The notes beneath the pieces are model-generated. The model did not search any database. It was not told the origin of the DNA and saw only the letters and a program-made list of their open reading frames with translations. A stretch of 64,000 nucleotides of DNA from positions 30,005,238 to 30,069,237 of the forward strand of contig OY756960.1 in the NCBI GenBank assembly GCA_963580455.1. Direction: 5' to 3'. This DNA comes from Euonymus europaeus (taxonomy: Eukaryota > Streptophyta > Magnoliopsida > Celastrales > Celastraceae). Below are positions 1 to 10,973 of the stretch, piece by piece (position 1 is the stretch's first letter; the number at the start of each line of letters is the position of its first letter). The position numbers were made by a program, and so were the translations under genes.

Positions 1-205
1 GAAATCTTACATTATGGGCTGCTCTAGTCTATTCTTATTTATATGTATCTCTTTGGATTTCCTAGCTACTTTGGTATCCCACTTGTCCCAAGTCCTAACT
101 GAAGATAGACTTGCTTAATTACAGTTCTTCAACTGCTTGATTGCCTGCTAACTTTTGGTTGCCTTTCTTCCTTTTTACTCATTACATTTTTATTTTGTAA
201 TCAAG

Positions 206-3200
206 GATATGGACATATGAACCATCAACTCCAGCATCTAGGAATGCAACAATATATTGTGGGGCAGAGATTATGTCTCTTGATTGGGACTGTAAATCTG
301 ATCGCTTGGTATGTCATGTCCAGTTTTTCATTGTATAAACAGGGTTTGATATTTGGTTATTTATTATCTCATATTACAATTTGCGGCTATTAAACCTTGT
401 CACTCTTTTTGATAAAAGCTACTTATTGGTACTGCCCATGGAGGCATCAAAGCATGGAATGTTGATGCAAAGAGGGTTGTATGCGATCTCAACACAGGTG
501 AAGCTTTTCCAAGGTATGTAATCAGTATTAGGTCTCTGATTTAATATGCCTTTAGCCTTTACATTTGGGTTGTCCTGCAGTATCTTGGATATCAAGTGCA
601 GCCCTGTTGAACCTATTTTTGTTTCTGCAGCTGCATCTAGAAGGTATTCAATTTCTTAGTCTTAATCTTCGTCTAAAGTTTGTGCTTGAGTGGCATTGCG
701 TATCGTATCTGGCTTTTTGTTCCTGATCAAATTATAATTATTTCTTCTATTTTATGGGTATTTTAGCTGACAGACTTCCAATTGTTGATAACTTCTTGTC
801 AAAGATGTGATTGACGTACTGCTGAGACTGAGATGGTTGGAAATCTAGGTGAAACTTCAGGGGAATTTTTTTGTCAAAATCTATGTCAATCTTTGTTAAT
901 TAATACCATAACCTAGTAGTGAATTATCACATAGCTCTAACTTACTAACAATTTCATTCTTATTTCTTATTTGTTTATGTACTGTAAAAAGGACCACTTT
1001 CTATGCCTTATGCTCGTAGCCATAGTGCTCCTTTTAGTGCAACTACTTAGTTGGGACTTGGGAACCCTCCTACACTAGTACATTGACTGAGATACATACA
1101 AGACATTTATTCAGGTGTTCTGTAATATTAGATCAGACTTAATTATTGTTGTAGAGTTGATAATACAGGAAGTGATTGCACAAACTTTTACGTGAAGATA
1201 CGTGCCACTTGCTGTTTTGCAGATTTATGATCTATTGGTGCATTCTATTGTTGTTCAAATAGATGCAAGTATTAGACGTTCTGTTCATTGCAAAATCATT
1301 TTTTTTTGTTCTTTTGTTATTCTAACTACAAATAGATGCAAGTATTAGATGTTTTTCTGATCATTGAAAAATCATTTTTTTTTATTTCCATCGTCTTTAA
1401 GAAACGAAATTACTGCTGGGCAAGTTGCAATGCCCTTGTTAGAAATATGTTTCACAGACTTTCTGTTTTCAGTTTCTAGATTCTGTCAATGACGTATTTT
1501 GAAAAACCACTGTTGACGCTTCTTACATTAATAATCGATGATGATACTTTTCCTACCTAAAAATGAAATTAGTATGTGACATATGTGTGTTGATATTTAC
1601 ATTCTCTGTTGTTCTCTTTTGCTTCCCATTTGGGCACAAATAATTTTTTGGTTGTAATAATCTCTGCAGGAATGGCTCAAGCTACATCGACACTTTGGGA
1701 TTTGCATCATTGACTGTATGGAATATGAAGACTTGGAAACCCATGGTATATGCTTTTTGGTCCTAAAAATTTATCTGTGCTATTTGTGATTAGGAAAATT
1801 CTATGATCGTCAATCATGATTTTATACTTTATTGAAGACAGCTCTTCCTCTTGGTGAAGATCCTCCAGCAATTACCTCCCTCTGCTTCAATCACAATGGG
1901 AAGATTTTGGCGGCCTCTGCAACTGATGGAATGATCCACATGTTTGGTATCCTTTTCATATATAGCCATATAGGGCCTGATTTGATATATCCCTAGTTAA
2001 GTAGCTGGAATTATAGCCAAAAAGAGGGGAGTGGGTTGTGGTGGTTAAGTCTCTCGTTTATCATGGGTGATTATGCTTATGTTCATGGAAGGACACTGAT
2101 CAGCATTCACCTTGACCAGCCTAAGACATGTCTGCTGGTCAACAAATTACTGGCTGGCCCGCACACGATTCTGCTATAAGCTCGATTCTTTTCGGGACTG
2201 ATGAAACAAGTATTTTCAGTTTGGGCTCGGATGGGAGGGCAAGTGCCTTTATTCCTTTACTTATTTTAGTGTGCACTTTCTTTAGTACATTATTGGATAA
2301 CCCTAATAGATTTTCCTTCGTATGCTGAGTATAATATCAAGGAACTGGTTATGTGGTTTCAACTTTCAGGTATTTGAATGGAGCTTGCAAAATCCAGGTC
2401 AGGTCCTTTGGTCAAGAGACTGTCGGAGGTAATTTGCACTGCTTTGTATTTCATACTTCTGCCATTCTGCTAATATCAAATTGCTTGTCCAATTCATAGT
2501 TTGTGCTTATTGATTTGCCTTTTGGGGGCAATTTTTTTTTTTGAAGTTTTGTGGTCTAAATTTTGTACCCGGATGAATGGCCAACATTCTCAGAAATGCA
2601 TGCCTCATGGAATTCCCCATTTGTTGAAACTTTTTTGAAATGCAAGTTATACATACAATGTTATCTGGTCACTTCAGGGTCCAAAATTATCTGCATATGA
2701 TCGTCCTTTCCCTCAAATGATTGTGGTCGGTAAATAATTATAAGCACCATATGCAAACGGAAGCTTTTAGAAGGCTGCAACAGGCTAACAGCTAGGCTTT
2801 CAATTCAATAAGAATCAGCATATGCTAATGGTTTTGGATGTGATTCCTGGATATATTGCTAATGTAAGAACATAATAAATTTAGCCTTTGGTTGTGGACA
2901 TAATTTGTAAGAAGATACTAGATATTATCTATCCATATAAACACCAGTGCCCCTCTCCAACACAAGTGAAAAGGTAATAATAGTAATTATTAAGAATAAT
3001 AATAAACACATATTTGTTTACTTGATCCTAATTGTCCCACAGTTAATACTTGGCATTGCTATTGCTGCATTTCAAATATTTTTGCATGAGTTGACTAGAT
3101 TAGCATGTTACTTTTTGCAGATTTTGTGATCCCGTGGCTAGACATGAAATGGCTTTGGATGCTCATGGTAGAAGACTATTGGTAACATCTAGTTCAGTCA

Positions 3201-3833
3201 GAGCACCAATATATCAGGTGAATCCCCCCTCCGTTATCTCTATGCAAGTAAATATGCATCCATATCCACTGGCTCTTGTCATGTTATGCGGTTGTCTTTA
3301 TGTAATAAGTGTTAAAAAAGTTTGGTCTGGACTGTCCACCCCCTTTTTTTTTTTGTTGTTGTTGTTGTTGCTGTAGCTGAATTGGTGAAGCCTATCTCTA
3401 TCTGTTTATGGAGAGTGGTTGTTAGGGATGTTCACTGGTCGATCGGGGGGATTTGTTAAATTGTTTAACTTGTTAATGGTTGTTCAGCTTCCTGGTAGGA
3501 CTTCTAGGGTTTAGGGGCGGTATTGATACTCTGTATAACATTTCCCTTATTGTATGGACTTCTATCAGGTTCGAGGGCCTTTGGATGGGCTGAAAACGCT
3601 TGCGCATAGTGCTGCCATAACGACTGTGGATTGGCACCCAACGTTGCCTATTTTCTTGACAGGCTCAGCTGATCATTCTGTTCGAGTAAGTTCTATACCA
3701 TAACGATTTACTTTTTTGTCTTTCTAAAAGTTTTAGTGGTCTGAATGAGATGTTTCACTGTTTGGGGTTGTGTGAGGGGTTTACATCAGCATGGATGTTT
3801 CAGAAGGTTAGATTTACAAGAGTTCTGTTGTAA
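206..3833 (+). CDS. WDR91-like WD40-repeat protein, C-terminal part (5' end outside window)
   Basis: Nine well-supported exons join in phase: 206-308, 419-513, 581-643, 1670-1745, 1838-1946, 2126-2238, 2370-2428, 3121-3217, 3569-3685. A tentative last exon, 3804-3833, ends in TAA. The translation is a run of WD40 blades with segments such as SLDWDCKSDRLLIGTAHGG, ITSLCFNHNGKILAASATDG and ITTVDWHPTLPIFLTGSADH. From memory it aligns with the C-terminal half of animal WDR91 (VFNHNGNLLITGAADG, PVVTVDW). WDR91 works on endosomes in the early-to-late transition through Rab7 and PI3K control; a similar role in plants is inferred. The intron after 1946 has U12-type signals and the intron after 2238 starts with GC. 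The N-terminal half lies upstream of base 1, so the length cannot be compared. The WD40 call is firm, the WDR91 orthology likely, and the last exon uncertain. Confidence 0.8.
1255..1395 (+). repeat. Imperfect direct repeat inside a WDR91-like intron
   Basis: Two similar copies of about 60-75 bp, each starting CAAATAGATGCAAGTATTAG and ending in a run of T, lie at about 1256-1310 and 1330-1385. They sit in the 1026-bp intron 644-1669, which otherwise shows nothing recognisable. Probably a local duplication. Confidence 0.6.
1947..2125 (+). other. U12-type (minor spliceosome) intron in the WDR91-like gene
   Basis: The donor reads GTATCCTTTT directly after exon position 1946. A branch-site match TCACCTTGAC lies at 2107-2116, with its branch A 10 nt before the AAG acceptor ending at 2125. 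Joining the flanks restores the codon for Asp in the WD40 frame (HMF-D-MSAG). These are the hallmarks of the minor spliceosome class; the assignment rests on motif matching only. Confidence 0.8.
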
Positions 3834-4585
3834 TTCATTGACTTTGTGGTATTACAACTTAGCATTCATTGTAATCTCGGTTTTATGCTATATGAGAGTT
3901 TGTGATAATACAGTAGAATAATGTTGGAAGATGGTGGCGAATCTTAGATTGAAAGTCTGCATCTGCCTGGAAATATATTTTTTCCCCCGCTCAAATGGTC
4001 TTTCATTTCTTCTTTCTTTATGGTTAGCAAGATTCATTAGGCACGCTAAATTATCAAAATAGGACTAGTAGCACCTTAAACTGAATAATTGATGTTTTTG
4101 CTTTTTATAATGCCATGTTAAAAGATCGTTAGCTCGAGAAAACAGTAGTAGAAACAGTGGTCAATGTTTTCATTAGGCACAAGTAGTACAATGTTACAGT
4201 TAGCGTTTTATAAAAATCTAGAGAATTTTCTTGGGCTGCGGGGGTACAATTTGGCCGGATTCTGTCAAGTGTTCATCATATTACAGAGGGAGGGAGTTGC
4301 AAGTGGATCTATTTTGTAAATTTATTGAGATTTAAGTCCATCCATAAAACACTCAAATTCGTGATAATTTTTTTAACAAATTACATATTTAAACTCAACA
4401 TGTAAAACTTTCCCTAACAAGACATGCTCACGCTTCCTATCAATCATCATCCTCAATTGTCACCATCAACTTTCTTCCTATCAATCATCATCCTCAACAT
4501 GTAAAACTTTTCCTAACAAGACATGCTCACGCTTCCTATCAATCATCATCCTCAATTGTCACCATCAACTTTCTTCCTAAGTAAG
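3834..4585. repeat. Intergenic stretch with a local tandem duplication
   Basis: This stretch lies between the end of the WDR91-like gene and the PPR pseudogene. From about 4400 to 4579 a block of about 98 bp, beginning CATGTAAAACTTT and containing GACATGCTCACGCTTCC, is repeated head to tail, the second copy starting near 4498. Inside each unit a shorter motif (CCTATCAATCATCATCCTCA) also recurs. No gene is visible in the remainder. Confidence 0.7.
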
Positions 4586-6060
4586 TCACCTTGCATCTGT
4601 GATCCATCCATGAGGAGCTGTATCATTAGCATAATCTGTCAAAGAATAATCCACGTGGTTATGTGTCAAATCATCTACATCGTTAAGTAAATAAGTCCAA
4701 TATTCATGCGAGAGTGGACCTGACAAGCAGCAAGGCAGAGCGGCCCAAACTCTCTCATTAGGCTCTGTTGTCAGCTCTTGATAAAATGATATGCCCCATC
4801 TAATAGCCCCATACGTCATTACGTCCTAACAAATCAACCCGCACGCAAGCAAAATGTTCAATCCTCGGAGCCACCCCATATTCAGACATCAAATCAAACA
4901 AATACCGACCCTCATCCAATAATCCTCCATGACTACAAGCGGAGAGAACAGAGACAGGTATCTGGTTTCAAGCCCGAGCATTGCATCGTTGAAAACAGTG
5001 CCACAGCTTCATGCCCTTTCCCAGTAATTCCATGAGCAGATATCATGGAAGTCCATGACACAACATCCCGAATCCTCATTTGATCAAAAACTTCCCTTGC
5101 ATCCTCTAAGCATCCACACTTTGCATACATGTCAATCAATGCATTTTCTAACTTCAAATTTGGTCTTAGTTTATTCTTGTCAGCATATTGATGTATTTGC
5201 CTTCCTATGAGGAGAGCAGAAACGTCCCCACAAGCGGGAAGAACACTAGCAATGGACACTGCGTCAGGCTCAATCCCTTCGTTTTTCATCTGGAGATATA
5301 GACCCACTGCTTCTTCAGTAGGCGTTGAATTATTCACACACACAGCAAACATCACATTCCAAGAGACCAGACTTTTCTTAGCCAACTTCATGAACATGCT
5401 TTTCACATACAAAACATTTTCAGATGACATATTAGACACAGCTGGGAACAGGCTAGCCATGGTACCGGCATCTGGTTTTAGGTACAGACCCTCCATTTCT
5501 CGACAAACCCCCAATGCATGATCAAACCTCCCATTCTGTGCACACCCCACAACCATTGAATTCCAAGAGACCAAGTCTCTGACAGCCATTCCATCAACGA
5601 CTCCCCGAGCCTCCACTAATTGGCCGCACTTTCCATAAATAGATACTAGCCCATTACCAACAAACAAATTCAAGTCAAGGCCAACTTTCACAAACAGCAA
5701 CATGGATTTGCAGACCGACCCACAAATTATCAACAGGCAAGACACATGGGTAAGTATAGTTATCAGCATCAAATCCATGGCTATACATGGTTTTGTAAAT
5801 AAGCAGAGCATCATTGTAGAAACGATTGTTCACGTAGCTTCTGATCATTACGTTGAAGAAAACCACATTCTTGTCAGTAATTTCATCGAATATGTGGCGT
5901 GCAATTCCAGGTTCACCATAGGCAGCACAGGCTCAGGCTCTCATCATTCATCAATTTGATGACGAGAGATGGGTCACAGAGAAGACATCGATCAACAAAA
6001 ATCTTGGCGAGGAGTACTTCCAACGTTTTGATATCGGGACACTGGTCCAATATTTTACTA
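4586..6060 (-). pseudogene. Frameshifted pentatricopeptide-repeat (PLS/E-class) pseudogene
   Basis: Reading the minus strand from about 6050 down to 4590 gives a recognisable PPR protein broken into at least four frames. The fragments run in order: PDIKTLEVLLAKIFVDR; then AAYGEPGIARHIFDEI after a frame change and TGA near 5940; then LWVGLQIHVAVC, followed by an extra T near 5690 that shifts into KVGLDLNLFVGN; then a long open stretch to about 4975 with DVVSWTSMISAHG; then another shift to [16 protein letters not shown] and finally TEPNERVWAALP. Repeats such as NALIDMYAKCGCLEDAREVF are typical of plant organellar RNA-binding PPR proteins. The family resemblance is to the At3g49142 type (from memory). 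Several independent indels exclude a single sequencing slip, so I call a pseudogene. The upstream boundary is approximate. Confidence 0.85.
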
Positions 6061-6694
6061 CATGAGACTTGATAGAGAAAACTCTTTGAAAGGGCAACTT
6101 GGGGTTTTTGTACTGATAAAGAAGAAGCGGGAAAGAGCCTTCGCCGCGGCTTTCATAAATTGTGGCAGATTAAATAGATCTTTCTCTGTGTATACACACT
6201 CCTAAGTCACACAAAAACGGATCGGGCTGAGCTGGGCTTTAACGGGCCCTAAGCTCGACTCGTTCCTTTAAGTCGGCCTGAACTTAGCGTAAAACCAAAA
6301 TTGGTCTCCTGCGAGCTGCTAGGAAAGTGGAAGAAGCAAAACCATAAGAAAATCTATCTGGTTTAAATCACATTTCTATCGTTTCATTCACATAATTATT
6401 CTGAAAATTCTGACATACATGAAGCTGAGCCAATGGAATTTCCGGCCCAGATAATACAACATTGTCAAGTTAAAACATGTTAAACGTAATTGCAGAGAGT
6501 CAAGAGTCGATGAGCAAATTAACAACACTGGCGGTTAAAATGCGCCAAGTTTCTTGGTTTGGATTTCAGCTTCCAAGTAATCCCCCCACTAAAGCTGATA
6601 TGTGCATGGGCTTCTTCCTTCTTTTCAATAACAGTTTGTGTTTGAAACAAATATTGCTCACGAGGTTACCTTAAACACTCCTACTGGCCTGGAT
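6061..6694. other. Intergenic, no gene seen; includes 3' flank of the TICRR-like gene
   Basis: Between the pseudogene and the stop codon of the minus-strand replication-factor gene. It probably contains that gene's 3' UTR near 6694. I see no convincing coding exon, RNA gene or repeat here. Confidence 0.5.
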
Positions 6695-9600
6695 TTAGCA
6701 GTCATCTTGAAACAGAGCTTTAGAAACAGAACCACTTTTATAATCTTGAAGGTCTTTCTCATCAGAGCTGCTTCGTCGATGACATGAACGTTTGTTTCCT
6801 GTCATTGGGGTCTCACATACCCTGTCACAACTTTCTCTCCCGTGTTCCTTCATTTTGAGTAGCTTTCGAATAGGATCAGAATTCGATTTCAAGGAACAAG
6901 GCTGCTTTGGGGCCCAAACTCTCTGCAAATCTGGTACCCAACTTGTGAAAGATGCAAATCTACGAGCCCTCTCTCTCCTTTCTTGAGCTTCAATTAATTT
7001 GCGAGCATGCTCTTCTCGGTTCTTGTATTTCTGGCTTCCATGGTCATTTTCTAAGGGTAGTGGGAACTCATCTTCAACTGAGATGGAATGCTTTATCCCA
7101 TGATCATCACCCAATTCATTTTTCTCTATTTTCTCTTTTCGGGATTGACTACTGTCCTCACTGTTGAGTAAAGGATCGAAAAACTCATCCTCCTCAACAA
7201 AAAGCAATAAATCCATCTTTTTATAGATTCTATCAACCACATCACCTAGAGAGTCACAGTACCTGAAATTTTAGACATTTGTCACTAACTCTGTCAAAAT
7301 TCAATGTTTTAGCAATGTCAGGATGCTTGTAACTGTTGAACATGACCTTGGATAAAATTAACGACGAAGAAGATACATTTATTTTGAAATCCATTTGAAT
7401 AATATTGAATCTGAACTCAATTCATTTCAGGGACTATACAGATTATGTAATCAGATAGAAGTACTAATACTCTTTAGACCATGTAAACAAACTATATCTC
7501 CAACATTAATGCAAGAAGACACTCCCCTGCTTAGAATTGAGAAGCCATTCCATTTTACTTTTATTTTTCACCAACATTTTCAACAAACGGATACTGTGAG
7601 ATCTATCTTCGATGATAGTATCACCCCTACATAAAGTTGGGTTGAAAGACACCGGAAATGTGCATTCAAATTGCTCCAAACAGTAAAAAAGCTGTCTTAT
7701 ATTTTTGCCTCCAAGAAAGAAGTTTAAACATTCCAATTAGATGATATATCCTGAGAATTAAAAGGATGATTATAAAGCAAAATACTTGTCAACTTCAGTA
7801 TTAGTATAGTTACCTGCTCTTAATGATCCTCCCCACATAATTATCAAGGCTCCATTCACCAAAAAAGCCTCCCTCCATGTGGCACTGAATTGTCTCTAAA
7901 TACAAACAAATTTGTCTCACAAATTTTTGCTTTGTAGACTCCATGATAGTTGCTCCAATCTCTGATTGCAGGATCTCCATCCGGAAAAAAATCTGCAATT
8001 CATACCTTGTGCTTATTAAGGAAAATGTTGTGACAATAGCCCGAAATAGTTCACATCATAATTGTTTAAAAAAAAATAGTTCACATCATAATCATCAATT
8101 AAAAAAACAAAACAGTGGGTGGTTGCGGATAAAGTGGAATTTTAAAAAAGGATACTCTCTGATTAGATATTCTTTGCTGAAGCCAGAAGCTCCACTGGCT
8201 TCAGATGCTTGATGGGAGGCATCGTCATTCTTGTGCTTTGCTGTCAAATCCTTGGGATCTCTTAGTAAAACTTTTGCTAATTCAACTGAAACCATGTTAT
8301 CACAAACAGCATCAGATTTTTGTGCAGGATTCTCTAAACTGGTCTCTACTCCACGCTTTTGATATAACCAATAGAGAGATGAGTCCACAAGTCGCTTTGC
8401 CATATTGCCCAAGTCTACCCATCCAGACTCAATTCCTTGTTCAATTTTGCTGCGAAGGCTACTGAAAAAGCTTTCTGCGGTATCTGAACGAAAATCAAGG
8501 GCAACTTCATCGTGTATCCTAGAAGCCCCAGCAGAAGCATCCTCACCCACTGAAGCAGATGAAGGGAATGGTTGTTCGCTTTCTTCTGGCAGCTCAGTCA
8601 ATCTATCATTTACTGCTTTTGGGCAATCCTCGTTTGGCTTAAACCTATCTGGCATGGTCAAAGCATAGTGGCTAGATTTTCTAACCTGCTTTATCCAGCA
8701 TTTCAGAAATTTCAATTTCTTGGAGCTCTTGTATCCTTGGGAAAAGTAAACATCTTCCAAATCAACCTGAAACTGTTGATATGCAGCCTTACAAAAGGCA
8801 TTCCACGAGAGATCCTGAAGTAAGTGAAGATCCTTCTTTTTTTTCCTCCCTTTACCATGACCTACAGTAGCACCCTTTTTTGATGGTGAAGGCATGGATG
8901 GCGATTCATTAATGGCATGGGAATAAAAAAAATCAACTTTAGGCTTGCAAATTGTACTGTCTGTCTTAGTAGCAAGTAGAGAAAAATTAGTTCCACTTGA
9001 CTCATTGAATAAGTCATGACCATTCAATGATTTCAATCCATCGCCTATAATCAAGAGGAAAGCTGAAGAAACAGTAAAAGGCTTGAGGATACCCATATGT
9101 GACTCCCCTTCCCCGTTTGAAATACATACCACAGCCCAGTAATCCTCCCTGTAAAGAAAACTCAAGAGAATATGCCAAAAAGGTATGGATTTTCTTTGCA
9201 CATGATCACCCATATGAGCACTTAATATTTCAAGAACTCTATCACCAATAGACTCAACAGAATTGTCTCCCTGCTTTTTCACAGATTCTCCCAAAAATTC
9301 ATGAACTAGAATAGGATTCAAGAAGTGGCCCTCAAACTTCGCAGCCTCTGCATATCTCTTCACTGCCTTAACATGGAGTTTGGTAATTCCACCACCAAAA
9401 GCTTCCCAAAAAGTTTTCTTCTGTTTGTTATTTCCTGTCAGTGAACTCTCAAATTCTAGGACCTGCGATGGATCAGGACTTCTATTTCTTGATAAAGCCT
9501 TCAAATCAAACAATTCAACATCACAACACTTGCACTTCAAAGGCTTACCATTCACATCCAATATCTCAAGACTCAACTGTCCTTGGATTCTATTATTACA

Positions 9601-10437
9601 TTCATTCCACCCAGAAAAACATGATGAAACCCCAATCAAGGGATAAATTAAACCAAAAGGCACAAGAGCAGCACCCAAAACAATCAATGTGCTTGAACAA
9701 AAACCCCATCCCAAATCCCTAATCCCAGTCTGGAAGGTCCCAGCTTGACACTCCTCACTACAATCAAGTTCACACTTCACATCCACCCAACTAACATGAA
9801 TATCCCTACTAACAAACGCATCATTCACACTCTCAAAAAAACCACAAAACTTCTTGTTAAAGGCATTCCCAGAATCGACACACTCTTCAGCATCATCCAA
9901 TTCCAAGAAATCACATACCCACTTCCTATCTTTACAAAGAGGAGAAAACAACACAACCAAATTGGACCTAACAACAGCTAAATCAGAATCAGCATCAGAA
10001 AGCGTACCCGTAGCCAAATCATCACGAATCACCGGATCCCATGCGTAATCATGCAGAAGTTGACGCATCGAGGTAGCGACATTAGACGCCCGTGGCGATG
10101 GAAGAAAAGAAGGACTAGAAGGAGTGAATTTCTCTGTAAGGCTGGAGAGGAGAGAAGTGAGGGAGAGGAGGGCGAATTCAGGCAGGTCGAAGGAGAGAGA
10201 GAGCGAGGGGGCGGGGAGTTTGGAGGAGGAGAGGAGAGGGGAGAGAGAGGAAAAGAAGGGTTTGAAAGAAACTAGAGAGGAAGAGAGAGAAGGGAAAGAA
10301 AGAAGGGTTTTGGTGGAGGAGAGAAGGGAAGTTAGGTATGGAGTTGGATCTTGAAGGTAGAGGAGTGGATTTAGATCAATCAGGAGTACGATACGCTTCG
10401 TTGTGCTGTAATTCGGGATCGGATCGGTCGCTTCCAT
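6695..10437 (-). CDS. TICRR: Treslin/TICRR/Sld3-type DNA replication initiation factor
   Basis: Exons on the minus strand: 10437-8156, 8005-7814, 7262-6695, giving 1013 aa. The first intron is U12-type. The N-terminal region contains MRQLLHDYAWDP, VVLFSPLCKDRKWVCDFL and SRDIHVSWVDV, in the same order as animal Treslin (LLDYQWD, AVFLLAPCPHSQRELLQFV, KITLYWVDT; from memory). Residues about 540-860 correspond to the Sld3/Treslin homology region. The segment RE-YELQIFFRMEI created by the splice matches RECQLQVFLRLEM of Treslin. In yeast and animals this factor is CDK-phosphorylated, binds Dpb11/TOPBP1 and brings Cdc45 to the MCM helicase; the plant role is inferred. The C-terminal exon is charged and has one TP site (CETPMTGNKR) and an Arg/Ser-rich patch, candidates for phosphorylation. 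Residues 30-115 are strongly Leu/Ser/Pro biased. It is divergent to the gene at 10974. Confidence 0.8.
8006..8155 (-). other. U12-type intron in the TICRR-like gene
   Basis: On the minus strand the intron begins GTATCCTTTTT at 8155 and carries TTCCTTAAT at 8023-8015. Its branch A is 10 nt before the AAG acceptor ending at 8006. No ordinary GT-AG pairing here keeps the frame, whereas this one joins LIRE to YELQIFFR in phase. All three minor-spliceosome signals are near perfect. Confidence 0.85.
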
Positions 10438-10557
10438 TGACGACGAAGAAGAAGAAAACGAGGACGGGTGAATTTGCAGAGATTAAGGCTAATATGAACC
10501 TTATAGAAAGAGAAACGACGACGTCTAGGATGGAATTGGCCAATTGGGTAACCTTCG

Positions 10558-10567
10558 TTGGCGGGAA
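10558..10567 (+). promoter_or_regulatory. E2F-like binding site TTGGCGGGAA
   Basis: The decamer TTGGCGGGAA matches the E2F/DP consensus. It sits 121 bp upstream of the start codon of the TICRR-like replication factor, whose S-phase role would fit E2F control. This is a motif match in a plausible place; occupancy is not shown. Confidence 0.6.
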
Positions 10568-10680
10568 CACAGAACTGGCGGCACAGTGTTCTTTCTTTTT
10601 TCCTATTTTAATTTGTCTGGAATTGGGCTGGGCCATTAACTAGGCTAAAATGGGACCAAGTTGTTGGGTTGAAATGTTGT

Positions 10681-10694
10681 CTTTGGGCCCAAAG
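10681..10694. promoter_or_regulatory. Perfect palindrome with site II (TGGGCC) core
   Basis: CTTTGGGCCCAAAG is a perfect 14-bp palindrome that carries TGGGCC on both strands, the core bound by class I TCP factors. It lies near the middle of the divergent promoter and so could serve both genes. Confidence 0.55.
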
Positions 10695-10973
10695 AAGCAA
10701 CTTCGGAGTTCGAACCATTATGTAAAACGACGCAGTTTTTGGGTTGGAATCAGCCGGACTTTGAACAAAATCTATTTGGAGGAGGACGATAGCAAGCTCC
10801 ATCTCTCAGATCATCCAACTCCAAGGGCTCCAACTGTGCAGAGACCACTCTTTTCCTCTGAACTCTCAAATACAGACTCAAATTCCTTTATTTTTAATAG
10901 AAATTCACGCCCAAAAAATTGTGATTACTTAATTAGAATCGAAGGCAATTAATCAGAAATTGAACCCCAAAAA

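Larger units (their letters stand above)
10438..10973. promoter_or_regulatory. Divergent promoter between the TICRR-like gene and a plastid-protein gene
   Basis: The two start codons point away from each other, 536 bp apart, so the region must hold both promoters and 5' UTRs. It contains an E2F-like site (10558-10567) and a TGGGCC palindrome (10681-10694), with further TGGGCT/TGGGCC copies near 10625-10633. These TGGGCY elements (site II type) are known TCP-factor targets in promoters of proliferation and ribosomal or organellar genes. Confidence 0.7.

Noticed and set aside
5207..5959. Plus-strand open frames opposite the PPR pseudogene
   Set aside because: They are antisense shadows of PPR coding sequence.
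10051..10354. Plus-strand Arg/Glu-rich frames at the GA tract
   Set aside because: Antisense of the Leu/Ser-rich N-terminus of the TICRR-like gene.
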